A program made the position numbers and the translations under genes. From Cymodocea nodosa (Eukaryota; Streptophyta; Magnoliopsida; Alismatales; Cymodoceaceae), in assembly GCA_036874045.1 (NCBI GenBank), contig JAZBRI010000009.1, positions 2,914,001 through 2,978,000 of the forward strand: a stretch of 64,000 bases of DNA. Direction: 5' to 3'. Below the pieces are notes generated by a model, which had not been told where the DNA came from, made no database searches, and saw only the letters and a program-made list of their open reading frames with translations. Below are positions 1 through 11,180 of this stretch, one piece after another; the stretch's first letter is position 1, and the number at the start of each line of letters is the position of its first letter.

Positions 1-1
1 A

Positions 2-3000
2 TTTGCATCCTTAGGATTAGAAGGCTTAACTCCTACTAGTATAGTTATTCAATTAGCTGATAGAAGTATAAGATACCCTAGAGGAAAAATAGAGGATGTC
101 TTAATTAAAATCAAAAACTTTATATATCCTATTGATATTGTAATTTTAGATTCCCAACAAATTAAGCATAAAAATCGTGATACATCTTTAATTTTGGGAA
201 TGCCATTTTTAGCAACATCAGGGGCTGTTATAAATTGTAAAACTGGAGTAATGAAATTAGCCTATGGTAATGAGGATACTCAATTAAATATTTTCAAACC
301 AGAAAGGTTTGAGGAGTTAGAAATGTCCTTACATACCATAGACTTTTTAGAGGATGAAGGAGATATGTTAGATGATGTGATTCAAGAAGAATTAAATAGG
401 CAAATCAATTCTGAAATTTTAAAAGAAAGTGAAAGCATAAATATAGAAGGAGATCGGGAAGAAATTAATTTAAAAAATGATGATGTTCAATTAGGAGCTC
501 TAGCTTTTGAAGGACAGCATTTAGAATTAAAACCTTTACCTCCTGAATTAACCTATATATTTCTAGAAGATAAACGAACCTGTCCAATCATTATTGCTTC
601 AAATTTAATAGAGGATCAAATAGCTAAATTAAAAGATGTAGTAAAAAGTTATAAAGAAGCAATAGGATGGACTATGACTGATATAAAAGAGTTAAGTTCA
701 ACTTTATGCTATCACCACATATATTTAGAAGAGAATGCTAAACCTGTTAGAATTCCTAAGAGGAGATTAAATCCAAACCTTAAAGAAGTAGTCAGGAAGG
801 AAATAGTTAAATGGTTAGATAATGATATAATTTATTCAATTTCTGATAGCTCGTGGGTTAGTCCAATCCATGTAGTTCCTAAGAAATCAAGATTAATAGT
901 TATTAGGAATGAAAGTCAAGACTTGATACCTACTAGAATTCAATCAGACTGGAGAGTATGTATAGACTATAGGAAGCTGAATGCTATGACTAGGAAAAAT
1001 CATTTTCCCTTACCTTTTATAGATCAAATGCTGGAAAGATTAGCAGGGCAAAAATATTTTTGTTTCCTAGACAGGTATTCAGGGTATAATCAAATTCCAG
1101 TAGCATTAGAGGATCAAGAGAAAACAACTTTCACCTGCCCTAATGGAACTTATGCTTTTAAAAGAATGTCATTCGGATTATGCAATGCGCTAGCTACCTT
1201 TAAAAGGTGTGTGCAGGGCATATTTACTAGAATGACTGAAGATTTTTTAGAAATATTTATGGATGATTTTACTGTATATGGCAACTCATATGAAGTGTGT
1301 TTAAGCAATTTAGACCAAATATTAAAACACTGTGTGGAAAAAAATCTGGTTTTAAATTGGGAAAAATGTCACTTCATGGTTAAACAAGGAATAGTCTTAG
1401 GGCATGTTGTTTCTAAAATAGGGTTGGAAGTAGATAAAGCTAAAATAGAAGTAATTTCTAATCTATCAGAACTTAAATCAGTAAAACATATTAGATCATT
1501 TCTAGGACATGTTGGTTTTTATAGAAGATTTATTAAAGACTTTAGCAAGATAGCTAGACCTTTAACTAATCTATTAAAAGATGTTCCATTTAACTTTGAT
1601 AAAAATTGCAAGGAACCATTTTTCAGACTTAAGACTAGCTTAATTTCAACTCCTATAATTCAAGCACCTGATTGGAACCATCCATTTGAATTAATGTGCG
1701 ATGCTTCTGATTTTGCTGTAGGAGCAGCGTTAGGACAGAAGATAGAAAAATCTCCTAGAGTGATTCATTATGCAAGCAAAACCTTAAATGATGCTCAAGT
1801 TAATTACACAACTACTGAAAAAGAATTATTAGGTGTTGTGTTTGCTTTAGAAAAGTTTAGATCATATCTGATTGGAGCTAAAGTAATAGTATACACGAAT
1901 CATTCAGCTCTAAAACATCTAATAAAGAAAAAAGAAACTAAACCTCGATTGATCCGATGGATATTATTATTGCAAGAATTTGATCTAGAAATTAAAGATA
2001 AAAAAGGTTGTGAGAATGTAGTAGCAGATCATTTATCAAGATTACAAATAGAAAAATCAAATATTGAAAGTAAGGATAATTTTCCTAATGAACAATTAAT
2101 GACCATCAACACAATGGCTTGGTATGTAGACATAGTTAATTACTTAGTTACTGGTTTAACACCTAAGGATTGGAATAGACAGGATAAGAAATTGTTTTTC
2201 TCAAGAGTAAAATATTACTATTGGGAAGACTCATACTTATTTAAGAAATGTCCTGATCTGGTTTTAAGGAGGTGTGTTCCAGAAACTGAATATTCGATTA
2301 TATTGTCTTTCTGTCATGACCAAGCTTGTGGAGGACATTTTGGTTCAGGGAAAACTGCTGCAAAAATTCTGCAATGTGGGTTTTATTGGCCAACACTATT
2401 CAAAGATGCTCATAAATATTGCTTAAGTTGTTTAAGATGTCAACAAATAGGAAGAATATCAAAGAGGAATATAATGCCTCTTAATCCTATTGTTGAGGTT
2501 GAAATCTTTGATGTGTGGGGAATAGATTTTATGGGTCCATTTCCTATGTCTAATCTATTTAATTACATATTGTTCGGGGTGGATTATGTATCAAAATGGA
2601 TAGAAACTATTCCTACAAAAACTAATGACAACAAAGTGGTAATTCAATTTATAAGAACAAATATATTTTCCAGATTTGGAATACCTAAAGCTATTATCAG
2701 TGATAGAGGAACTCATTTCTGTAATAGAAGTTTTGAAGCCTTAATGAAGAAATATGGAGTAAACCACAAAATTGCAACATCATATCATCCGCAAACAAGT
2801 GGACAAGTAGAAAATGCAAACAAACAAATTAAATTAATCTTGGAAAAAGTAGTAAATCCTACTAGAACAGATTGGGCTAATAGATTGATAGATGCACTTT
2901 GGGCTTATAGAACTGCTTATAAAACAAGCTTAGGTATGTTACTTTTTAGGCTAGTATATGGAAAAAGTTGTCATTTACCTGCTGAAATAGAACATAAAGC

Positions 3001-3421
3001 TTATTGGGCATTAAAAACTCTGAACACTAATTTAAATCAAGCTGCTGAAAATAGAAAAATGCAATTAATTGAATTAGAAGAATTTAGAAATGAAGCTTAT
3101 TCAAAGACTGTAAGAGAAAAAGAAAAAATTAAATTTTGGCATGATAGAAAAATTATTCCTAAAAGCTTTGAAATAGGACAAGAAGTATATCTTGATATGG
3201 CTAGACTCCATAACCATCCAGGAAAATTGAAATCTAGATGGGTAGGACTTTACATAGTTCGAAATGTTTATCCTTATAGAGCTATTTAAATTGAAAATCC
3301 TAAAAATCAGAATATATTTAAAATAAATGGACAAAGACTTAAACCTATTCTGAAAACACCAAAAAGCTCATTTGGAATTATAGAAGAAGTCAGAGTAGAA
3401 GACTACTCGAGCTTTACTTAG
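2..3421 (+). pseudogene. Ty3/gypsy (Athila-like) pol: protease end, reverse transcriptase, RNase H, integrase
   Basis: The frame is open from the window edge and is cut off on the left, so Gag and most of the protease lie outside. The first ~65 codons match the end of an aspartic protease (ILGMPFLAT). RT follows, with the catalytic FMDD box at 1256-1267. RNase H shows the [11 protein letters not shown] box near 1690-1735. Integrase has an HHCC zinc finger at about 2310-2445 and the D,D,E core (GIDFMGP near 2520, SDRGTHF near 2700, E in GQVENANK near 2806). The order RT-RNase H-integrase identifies Ty3/gypsy. The lack of a chromodomain and the [15 protein letters not shown] tail are typical of the Athila/Tat branch. 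A single TAA at 3287-3289 interrupts the last 45 codons; the frame then continues to TAG at 3419-3421. Otherwise it is undamaged for 3.3 kb, so the copy is fairly young. Confidence 0.95.
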
Positions 3422-3486
3422 TAAGAAATCAGTTTTTATGTTTATATATACAAAAAAAAACATTAAAAATATATATAAAACATAAA

Positions 3487-3680
3487 AATCGTTGCGGTTC
3501 AACTGATTGGATCCATCGGTATGACCGGAACATAAAAAATATTTATATTAATTTTCAGAAAAAATATTGGTTTTACCGAAACATAGTATCGATTCAACCG
3601 AAAGAAAAATTTAAAAAAAATAAATAAAAAATATTTAGGTCTGATCGAAACATAGTATCGGTTAAACTGGTAAAAAAAAA
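3487..3680. repeat. Degenerate tandem repeat in the pol-ORF3 spacer
   Basis: About three diverged copies of a block containing ACCGAAACATAGTATCG followed by TTCAACC are separated by A-rich runs. The copies are uneven in length (roughly 60-75 bases). Confidence 0.55.
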
Positions 3681-3739
3681 AAACAGAGAAACTATTCTCT
3701 ATAATATTATTATTATTATATTTGCTTGTATGCGGAGTC

Positions 3740-3830
3740 CGTTGAGTTACGCTTAACTCAACGAGCTTACTCCGTTGAGTCTTGAGTTAGTCAACGAGCT
3801 TATTCCATTGAGTTAACTATAACTCAACGG
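3740..3830. repeat. Hairpin pair with GTTGAGTTA/TAACTCAAC arms
   Basis: Bases 3740-3749 (CGTTGAGTTA) and 3754-3763 (TAACTCAACG) are perfect inverted repeats around a 4-base loop. A second palindrome with one mismatch lies at about 3806-3829 (CATTGAGTTA and TAACTCAACG around a 4-base loop). The same motif recurs at 8492-8520, at 12411-12439 and in the LTRs of Sirevirus A. Confidence 0.85.
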
Positions 3831-4014
3831 AGTACTGTAGCTAAGACTTCGGACAAAATAGTAATAGTTGGTTCGGGAAATGACCCGATTACCCGCCTAA
3901 ACTTGGGGCTTATTTAAACTAAAACCTAGGATTTTGGGGGCATTATCCGGCAAATCATTTAGAATCTAGAACAGTAGAAATCAGAGCGATTCCGTGCTGT
4001 TGTGTAACTCCACG

Positions 4015-6207
4015 ATGAGGAAGATGACGCCTGAATTCTGGGAAGAGGCAGTTGACACTGCACAGTTTCTAAAGGAATCTGAAGAATGGCACACGAGGCA
4101 GAAGATCAGCAATACAACGATAGAAAAAGAGTTACAGAAGGTAGAATCTGAACTTTTTAGATTAAGAAGAATATTAGTAGATTGTGGTATACAAATACCC
4201 CATATAATGGAGACACGAATCAGAGTAGCAACTGAAATTGCAGTTAGCAAAGAAAGAAAAATCTGGCCAAACAATGAAGTAGCCCTAAAGCTAATTCAAC
4301 GTAAAGCTAGATTGTGGTTTAAAAAATGCATTGCTAGTCAAGGAAGTTGGGAAATATGGCGACAGGAACAACAAGAGGCAACTGAAGGACAAGAGGAGCC
4401 GACTGCTAAAAGACCCGTTCCTGAGGAGCAATAGCCTGAACCTTCAGTTCCACCATTTAAGCCGTTGGCATGAGCAGAAATGATGGGGCCTTCGATTGAA
4501 GAAGAAATAAGAGAATTTGTAGAACTGGTTCAAGTTGGGAAGAACCAAGGAGAATCAAAAGATTTGGCAGTGGCCAAAGCACACCTAGTGTTTGATGCAC
4601 TTTACAAAAAGAGGGCTGCAGAAAAGTTGAAAGCCCAATATAAAATCAAAGTGGAACAACATCACGAAGCTACTGCCAGAACTGCTGCCAAACCTGCTAC
4701 AAAAGAAGCTGAAATTGGTCCTTCGAGACCAGTAGTTATAAAAAAAGTTAAATAGGAAGAGCTAGTACCTGTGGCTTGAAGGCCTATAGAGCCTATTTTT
4801 GTAGATTTAATTTTAGAAGATGAAGAGGAAGAACAGGCACAAATAATCAAAAAAAAGAAAGGAAAAGAAAAAGTGCCTGAATATGAGGAAATTAAATCTG
4901 AAGTACCAATTTTTACAGGGCCTATGGAGCAGATTTTTATTAACCTGCTATCCGATTCTGAGGAGGAGCAGGAGGAGCAAAGAAAAGAAGAAAATCAGGC
5001 TGAAATTAGTCTACAGCCTGTACAGGAAGAAACAGAAAGTAGGACAGAAACTGAATTGCCCGTGACTCCATCTCAATCTGTTACAGAATTAGAAAGAATA
5101 GTAACAGAACAGATTGGTAGTTAGGAGGAAAAAGAAAGAGCAGAAAATGAAGAGGCTGACAGAAGCCATTTGGAAAAAAATAATTTCACAGATTCCACTG
5201 AAGAACAAGAAACTCTTCAGCAAATTATGGAGAGTTCTGCTGGCTCACCACCACAAACAGAAACAGAAATTCAGGAATCTGTAGAAAATATTCAAATGCA
5301 GTCTATAGAAGAGGAAGAGCAAGAGCAAATCCCTCTAGAGCAACAAAGTCACCTTCCTAACCCGATTGAAACAACAATTTTGAATGAAGTATATTTTTGT
5401 AGTTAGGAAGCTTATACCAAATACCAAGAAATAAGGGGTTATGATATTATTTACAATAGACCAATAAATTGGGATGGAATGCAAGAAATCAAAGATCTAT
5501 TTGAATTCCAAGGTCTACTGCAATTTATATCTCAAGAAAGAGGGCATGCAGTATATGAAAATTTAGTGCCCTGTTTTTATGCTAATTTGAGAGAAGGAGA
5601 AGGAGGATTAATTTCAAACGTGGAGGAAGCTAATGTACAGATAACACTAGAGCTTCTCCACAATATTTTTGGTTTAAAGAATGAAGGAACAAAAATTTTG
5701 GAAGATACAACTACAGTTGAATGGACTGAACAACAAATTAAGGATTGTTTAGCTATCAATCTTGGTGTGCCATTATTAAACAGATTGAAGCATTTAAATA
5801 GTAAAGCACACATGGTAGCTAACATTCTGATTAAGAATGTCTATCAATGACAGGGCCATGACATAGAATTAAGTCAATTTGTCAAATGGGCCACATATGC
5901 AGTTGTAAATAAGTTCCAAATAAATTGGTCTGCAGTTTTTATCTCCAAGCTGAAAACAGTGAAGAAGAAATTATTTTATGGAGATTTGATTCTACTGCTG
6001 ATGGTGGACTGTATCGATTTCACTAAATGGACATAAAAAAGGATCAGATCTAGAACCATTTCAGTGAAAGAATACAGAAATTTTGTAGCTGCAGAACTAA
6101 TTGTACCTTCTGGAGGAATTACAAGAGCAGTAGAGAGGATTAATCAATTAGAGCTTCAATTAGAAAAACTCCAGAAGGAAGTAGATGGACTTAGGCATAG
6201 AGATTAA
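4015..6207 (+). pseudogene. ORF3 ('env-like'/putative plant transposon protein) of the gypsy element
   Basis: All coding segments share one frame from ATG 4015 to TAA 6205-6207, giving about 730 codons. At least eight in-frame stops break it (for example 4432, 4753, 5122, 5404, 5848 and one near 6034), with no frameshift. The N-terminal third is charged and helical; the middle is very rich in Glu and Gln. The C-terminal third holds the conserved core: MQEIKDLFEFQGLLQF, then CFYANL, then a GLKNEG box, then KLFYGD. It ends in a short coiled coil rich in Leu, Glu and Lys. The same core occurs in the three ORF3 copies of the Sireviruses at 15831-17628, 23423-26033 and 40623-42888. Its function is unknown. 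'Env' is a positional label, and I see no signal peptide or clear membrane helix in this copy. Confidence 0.8.
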
Positions 6208-7041
6208 ATTGTATTGTTCGTCTACTTATGTAAAATTATATGAAATTGTATGATGTACTTGTAATGTAATTGATTCATATTAATGAATATAATTTTTTAG
6301 ATGCAATTTTCATATGTGTTTTGGATGTGAAATAAATGGAATTTATTGAATATTTTGTCATTGTGAAACTTTATGAATGAATATGTAACCGATTTACAAT
6401 TTGCTGAATGATAGGATAATTGCTTAAAAATTTCTGCATGTTATAAGGTAAAATGTAAATTCTGCATAACATAAAATGACCTACAAGTTAAATCTTTATA
6501 TAATGCTCAGATTAAAATGAATTTTAACCAAAATGATGCCTTAATGACATAGATTTAACTTTATTACAGCTAGCAGAATGAAAAAGAAAGAAAAAAGAAC
6601 AGAGAGGAACTTACGAGAGTAAAACTTAGAAGTTGCTAAGTGTTAAGTCAACGAAGTTAGTCCGTGGAGTTAGCAACAGTAACCGACTGTATTCTGTTGA
6701 GTTTTATGTAACTCAACGAGGTTAGTTTGTGGATTAAGTAGAATAGTTATTCTTTTAACCACGAACGAAGCTTCGTCGGTTTAGCGGTTACCAAAATTTG
6801 AAATTAGTAGTGGTACACGTACCCATAAAAACAGGAACCATGATGCATATTGCAAGCCACGTTCTTGCAATGAGATTTATTCACTTTATGGATGCACAAT
6901 ATATATATAAAACAAAATGTTATTTATGAGTTACCAGCACTTTTAAAAGAAAGGAGAATGCATTGGAGGAACTAGAAAGAGAAGCAGCTGATTCAACTTC
7001 ATCCGACAACAAATATTTATAGAATGGAAAGCTTCAGACTG
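6208..7041 (+). other. Noncoding stretch between ORF3 and the second gag-like frame
   Basis: The first ~350 bases are AT-rich and look like an ORF3 3' UTR. A purine run lies at 6578-6612. Further palindrome half-motifs (AAGTCAACGAAG, GTAACTCAACGAGG) occur at 6650-6725. Less AT-rich sequence and a TATA-like box at 6898-6912 follow. I see no LTR boundary (no PPT-TG or CA-PBS pair), so I cannot show that a new element starts here. Confidence 0.5.
6898..6912 (+). promoter_or_regulatory. TATA-like box upstream of the second gag-like frame
   Basis: An ATATATATAAAA stretch stands at the edge of a less AT-rich segment containing ACACGTACC. It is about 320 bases upstream of ATG 7227, with a candidate intron between. 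AT-rich DNA yields such boxes by chance, so confidence is low. Confidence 0.3.
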
Positions 7042-7142
7042 GTATGTAATTAATCTTCTACTATTTATTTATGAGCACATGGACTCATTCTTTAAGCACT
7101 AAACGATTAGTAAGAAAACCTACCTAGGAATTTTCATTGCAG
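7042..7142 (+). other. Candidate leader intron before the gag-like frame
   Basis: A good plant donor (CTG|GTATGT at 7042) and acceptor (TTTTCATTGCAG ending at 7142) bound a 101-base AT-rich segment. Splicing would join an untranslated leader to the sequence that holds ATG 7227. No transcript evidence is available here. Confidence 0.35.
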
Positions 7143-7226
7143 AGGTGTATTGAAAAATTTTCTAAACTGAACTTTAATGAAATTTTTTGGGGTGTAGCTA
7201 ACCTTTCTTTAAAAGAGAACGTAGAG

Positions 7227-8414
7227 ATGGCTGCTCTAGTAGAAAAACCATTAGGAGAGATTCTGTATCCTGAATTAATTGATGAACCTTCATGTATTCG
7301 ATTGCCAAACTTTGAGGGAGATAGGTTTGAACTGAAATCTAATTATATTAGTCAATTACCACATTTTCATGGATTAGAAAGAGAGGATGCCTATTATTTC
7401 CTTAGAGAATTTAACAAAGTTTGTCAAATGATGAAAATGCCGAACATGAGTATAGATGCTATTAAACTTAGATATATTCCTTTTTCTTTAAAGGACACAG
7501 CTAAGAGATGGTTATATACTCTGTCACCTGATTCAATTTCCACATGGACTGAATTTTACTCTATTTTTCTGGAAAAATATTATCCAACACATCAAACGAT
7601 TAAAAAGAAGAAAGAAATATTAATGTGTAGCCAAAAAAAGGGTGAATCATTTTGGAAATATTTTGAAAGATTTAAAGATTTAATGACTCAATGTCCACAT
7701 CATGCAATGAGTAGAGCATAACTAATAAGTATAATTTATGAAGGCATAGATGTTTCAACGAAATCTTTATTAGAATCTACTTGTTAAAATGGATTTTTAA
7801 AATTATGTAGTGAAGAAGCATGGGCATATTTAGAAAATTTTGCAAAAAGAACTGCACAGTGGGAAAATTCGACTGAAGCTATTGCAGATAAAAGAATATT
7901 GCCAAGAGGAATGCATGAAATAAATTCCAATACTATGCTTGAAGTGAAATTAAATGAATTAACAAAGAAAATAGAAGAGTTATCATTAAATCAAAAGCTA
8001 GCAGAAAAGAATGCAAACATAAATGACTTAGATATTATTTATGCTAGAAACCAGAGAGATAACTTGGGAAATTCTTATCATCCTAATTGGAGAAATCATC
8101 CGAATTTATCTTGGAGAAACAACAATTTCCAAGGAGGAGAAAATATAAATGAGAAGAACATAAGTTATGAAGTATTAATTGAGCAAGGAGCTAGAATAAA
8201 GCAATTAGAAAAGATAATCCAACAAGTAAACAATCGTCTAGAATTTATATATGGAAATGCTGCAATTCAAAATCAGAATAGAAATATATCACTTAGACAG
8301 AAGGAACCAATGGAAGTTAGACCTACTAGAGGATTGCCAATACAAGCTATACCTAATCCTGTCAATAGAACGGTTAATGAAATTGATACCTCTTCTGGGA
8401 GGGCAGCTGAATGA
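7227..8414 (+). pseudogene. Second Gag-like frame, Ty3/gypsy (Athila-like) Gag
   Basis: The frame starts MAALVEKPLGEILYPEL, a usual start for Athila-type Gag. It continues through the retrotransposon-gag core (LKDTAKRWLYTLSPDSISTW, then FLEKYYPTH and FWKYFERFKDLMTQCPHH). Two in-frame TAA codons (7719-7721 and 7785-7787) break it; the same frame then runs to TGA 8412-8414 and ends NEIDTSSGRAAE. No zinc knuckle follows. The position is odd because Gag normally precedes pol. Here it follows pol and ORF3 on the same strand, and an F-box-like frame comes next instead of protease. It is either part of a second, pol-less element or an extra internal gene of the first. Confidence 0.8.
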
Positions 8415-8439
8415 AGCAGCATATCTGAAGCAATTATTT

Positions 8440-8595
8440 GTACGTATATATGTTTTTTTTATTTTTTTTATAGTATCGTAGAGTTAATTTTTAACTCAAC
8501 GAACTTAGTCCGTTGAGCTATGCCTTAACTCCACGAGGGTGTGCAGTAGTTATGTTAATTTTTGTCTCTACTAAATTTTTGTTTGTGTTATACAG
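8440..8595 (+). other. Candidate intron between the gag-like and F-box-like frames, containing a palindrome
   Basis: A donor-like GTACGT at 8440 lies 25 bases after the gag-like stop. An acceptor-like GTGTTATACAG ends at 8595, nine bases before the F-box ATG. Between them sit a long T run and a hairpin (TAACTCAACG 8492-8501 against CGTTGAGCTA 8511-8520). Splicing is inferred from sequence only. Confidence 0.35.
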
Positions 8596-8604
8596 AATCG
8601 ACAA

Positions 8605-9385
8605 ATGGAATTGATGCAATTACCGTTGGATGCACTAAGGGAAGTACTAAGTAACTTGTTAGCTAAAGATCTGTGCAGGCTGTGTTGTGTATCGAAGGAA
8701 ATTAAAGATTGTATTGAAGAAAAATATTTTCAGGGACTACAAGCTGCAAAAATGACTAAGATTAAAGATGGATTCATATGGAGGTCATCGTAGTTCAAAT
8801 ACCCATGAATATCTGGCTATGGAAGAAATTACTGGAATTCCACCCAATGCATTAGAAGGAATAAATCATATTATGGGGATAGATGAAGGATTAATCATAT
8901 ACAAGATGAGACCAAGGTATGCAAGTTTATTATTACCTGATATTTTGATAAGAAATCCTATAACATGAGAAGAATGGAATATAGGAAGACCTAATAAATT
9001 TGAAGCACCAACTGTAAATTGTGGGTCAACTTTAATATTTTCTGATAAAAATTCTGCAATTCCTGAAAAATTATATTATTGGAGACCTATAGGAAATTGG
9101 GGTGAAGATTTACGCTTAAGTGTGTATAATTTTCTGAACAGATCTTAGAATGAAAACATTATAATATATCTAGGACAGAAATCATTAATTAACCAAACAC
9201 ATGTCATACTTGATGGATATATATATTTAGACACGGAGATATCATTAGCATATGGATCTGATTTATACATAGTGAGCATAGATAGTTATGATGATTATAT
9301 AGAAACTTTACCTGTACCGAGTGAAATAGCTAAACCACCATCTACAGAATTTAATGAAAAATCAGTAAATTATCTGAAGTCCTGA
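8605..9385 (+). pseudogene. F-box-like protein gene fragment inside the retroelement
   Basis: The N-terminus reads MELMQLPLDALREVLSNL, followed by LCRLCCVSKEIKDCI. This fits an F-box, the Skp1-binding motif that opens Leu-Pro and ends around C..VSK. About 60 residues later, LLLPDILIRNPIT and EEWNIGRP resemble the 'NP.T..W..LP' signature of plant F-box-associated domains. VILDGYIYLD and SDLYIVSID resemble later DUF295/F-box-associated strands. A shift from frame 1 to frame 2 near 8768-8793 and in-frame stops near 8966 and 9148 break it, and the frame ends at TGA 9383-9385. Known F-box proteins recruit targets to SCF ubiquitin ligases. Whether this copy ever did so is unknown. The last ~30 bases recur in the inverted copy near 14.18 kb. 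Confidence 0.55.
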
Positions 9386-10398
9386 AAGAGCTAAGATGTG
9401 AATTCTAGATTAAATGAAACACATATGATTAAAGATACATTTAATTTGACTGATTGAACTTGTAGAATGATTTATGTGTAGATCTTATTAAACTACAGAA
9501 AAAGTATGAGCTTATTGAGATGGATTCATATTTTCAGTAAATGATAGAAGCAGAACTATATGAGATTGGTGTTTTACTACATCTGTATTAATGAAATACA
9601 TACATATATAGTATGTGATTAATGTTTTGTTTTGTGCTTGTAGTTATGTTGTAAAAAAAAAAAAAAAAAGAAGAAAAAAAAAAAGGGGAAAATTTTGAGA
9701 GTTTATTGACTTATTTGATCACGAGCCTTTTGTACTTGAGCAGATAGGTATGGAAAGATTGTTGACCTGAAAAAGGACTCTTAAAATCTGGCAACCTAAG
9801 ATCCTAATCAGATCTGGCATTGTTGACTAAAAGCTCGTTACATGGGTACATTAGAAAGCTCTTGTATGATTCAAGCTTGTCAAATTAACTTTTAAAGTAC
9901 GAAAAAAAAAGAAGAGAAAAAAAAAAATACATATACTGTTCTGAAAAGATATAAGTGTTTTGTGAAATACAGATATCTTATGAATCGAGTATATTTTCTA
10001 TTATCTAGAATTGCTGAAATATGAATCTGGAATTGACTTTTGAAGTTGTTTAATGGAGATACAATTCTTTATTCTACTTGTCTTAATCAGATTGAATTGG
10101 ATTGTACTTTGATTCATATGTTGTTGAAATTTCTTCTAGAAATCTTATTGGAAAATTCAGGATGACAGATGATGAAAAGAAGAACAAACGATAACATAAT
10201 TAACACCTATATGATGATGAGATACTTTGTATGTAATTTACATATATTCTAAGTATATTTGCAGGTTGATTACTGAAACATACAGAATATATTTTTATGC
10301 TAAACAGAAGAAAAATAAAAGGGGAAGAATTAATTCTAGCACTTTTAAAGACCAATTAATTAGATATTAGTTTGCTAAGGGACTAGCAAAATTTAGGT
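9386..10398 (+). other. Noncoding internal spacer before the gypsy PPT; left arm of an inverted repeat
   Basis: No gene is visible. Poly-A runs lie near 9650 and 9905. The segment is repeated in inverted orientation at 13191-14190. Part of it (about 9700-9900) also resembles the pol-ORF3 spacer of Sirevirus A near 43.74-43.96 kb on the other strand, so this spacer is shared by Ty3 and Ty1 elements. Confidence 0.7.
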
Positions 10399-10408
10399 AT
10401 GGGGGAAG
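10399..10408 (+). other. Polypurine tract of the gypsy element
   Basis: ATGGGGGAAG abuts the LTR start TGTTTAGAATG. A second purine run (AAAAGGGGAAGAA) lies about 80 bases upstream. The inverted copy has ATAGGGGAAG at 13181-13190 in the matching place. Confidence 0.8.
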
Positions 10409-10766
10409 TGTTTAGAATGAAAAAGTGCATATTATTAACGGTTAAATGATGGTTAATTGCATAATATTTAGCTTATCATATAAGAATTAAGCCATTATGT
10501 TATAGTTGCACTGTTATATGCTTTAATTGAAGAATTTGTTTAATTTGAGGGAATTAATGTTAATTTAGTACATTTATGAACTATCGGTAAGTTATAGGCT
10601 GTGAAATTCTTAAGTATCCGAATTTTCTGATATTTCGGACAGTTATGTTTAACATACCGAACATATTCGGACAATTATGTTTAACAGACCGAACATGTAT
10701 CAGATAGTTATGTTTAAATTGCCGAACAGTTATGTTTTGAGAGAATATTTTATTATTTCTTGAAGT

Positions 10767-11180
10767 ACACGTGTCGAAACTATAATGAATGACTTAAGTG
10801 AACTTTCGGTGAGTTATCTATAACTATCCGAAATTGCAGCTGAGCATCGGATAGTTATCCCTGTCACTCTCCGAAATCTCTTTTTATTTATAAAATAGCT
10901 GAGGACACGTGTCATGTTCTGGGAAAGTGACTTAAGTGGATTTTCGGTGAGTTAGCTGTAACTATCTGAAATGCATCTAAGCATCGAATAGTTAGACTTG
11001 TAACTCTCCGAAATGTTATTTTATGATTAAATTGCTGCTGACACGTGTCGAGATCTAGTAGATTTACTTAAGTTATATATCGGTGAGTTATTTGTAACTA
11101 TCTGAAATGCACCTGAGCATTGGATAGTTAAGTTTATAGGTATCCGAAATGCACCTAAGCATCGGATAGTTAAATTTATG
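10767..11180 (+). repeat. Three tandem ~137-base units, each with a G-box and two hairpins
   Basis: ACACGTGTC occurs at 10767, 10905 and 11041, spaced 138 and 136 bases. Each unit continues with TGACTTAAGT or a close variant, a palindrome of the form TTTCGGTGAGTTA-N4-TAACTATCCGAAA, and a second one of the form CGGATAGTTA...TAACTCTCCG. In the first unit the arms are 10804-10816 and 10821-10833. Two related units lie in Sirevirus C at 22631-22905, also 137 bases apart. ACACGTGTC is a strong bZIP/ABRE-type site, so an enhancer role in U3 is plausible but untested. Confidence 0.8.

Larger units (their letters stand above)
3422..4014 (+). other. Spacer between gypsy pol and ORF3
   Basis: No gene is visible here. 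The first part is an A-rich stretch with degenerate short repeats. The second part carries palindromes built on GTTGAGTTA and TAACTCAAC. The 3' part is less AT-rich and leads into the ORF3 start. By position it could hold a subgenomic promoter or splice acceptor for ORF3, but that is inference. Confidence 0.6.

Noticed and set aside
6578-6612. Purine run after ORF3 as PPT of the gypsy element
   Set aside because: It is not followed by a TG start that matches any LTR end seen here. The tract at 10399 abuts a clear LTR start with an inverted duplicate.
8605-9385. F-box frame as an intact host gene
   Set aside because: A frame change and two in-frame stops break it, and Gag, PPT and LTR sequences lie directly around it.
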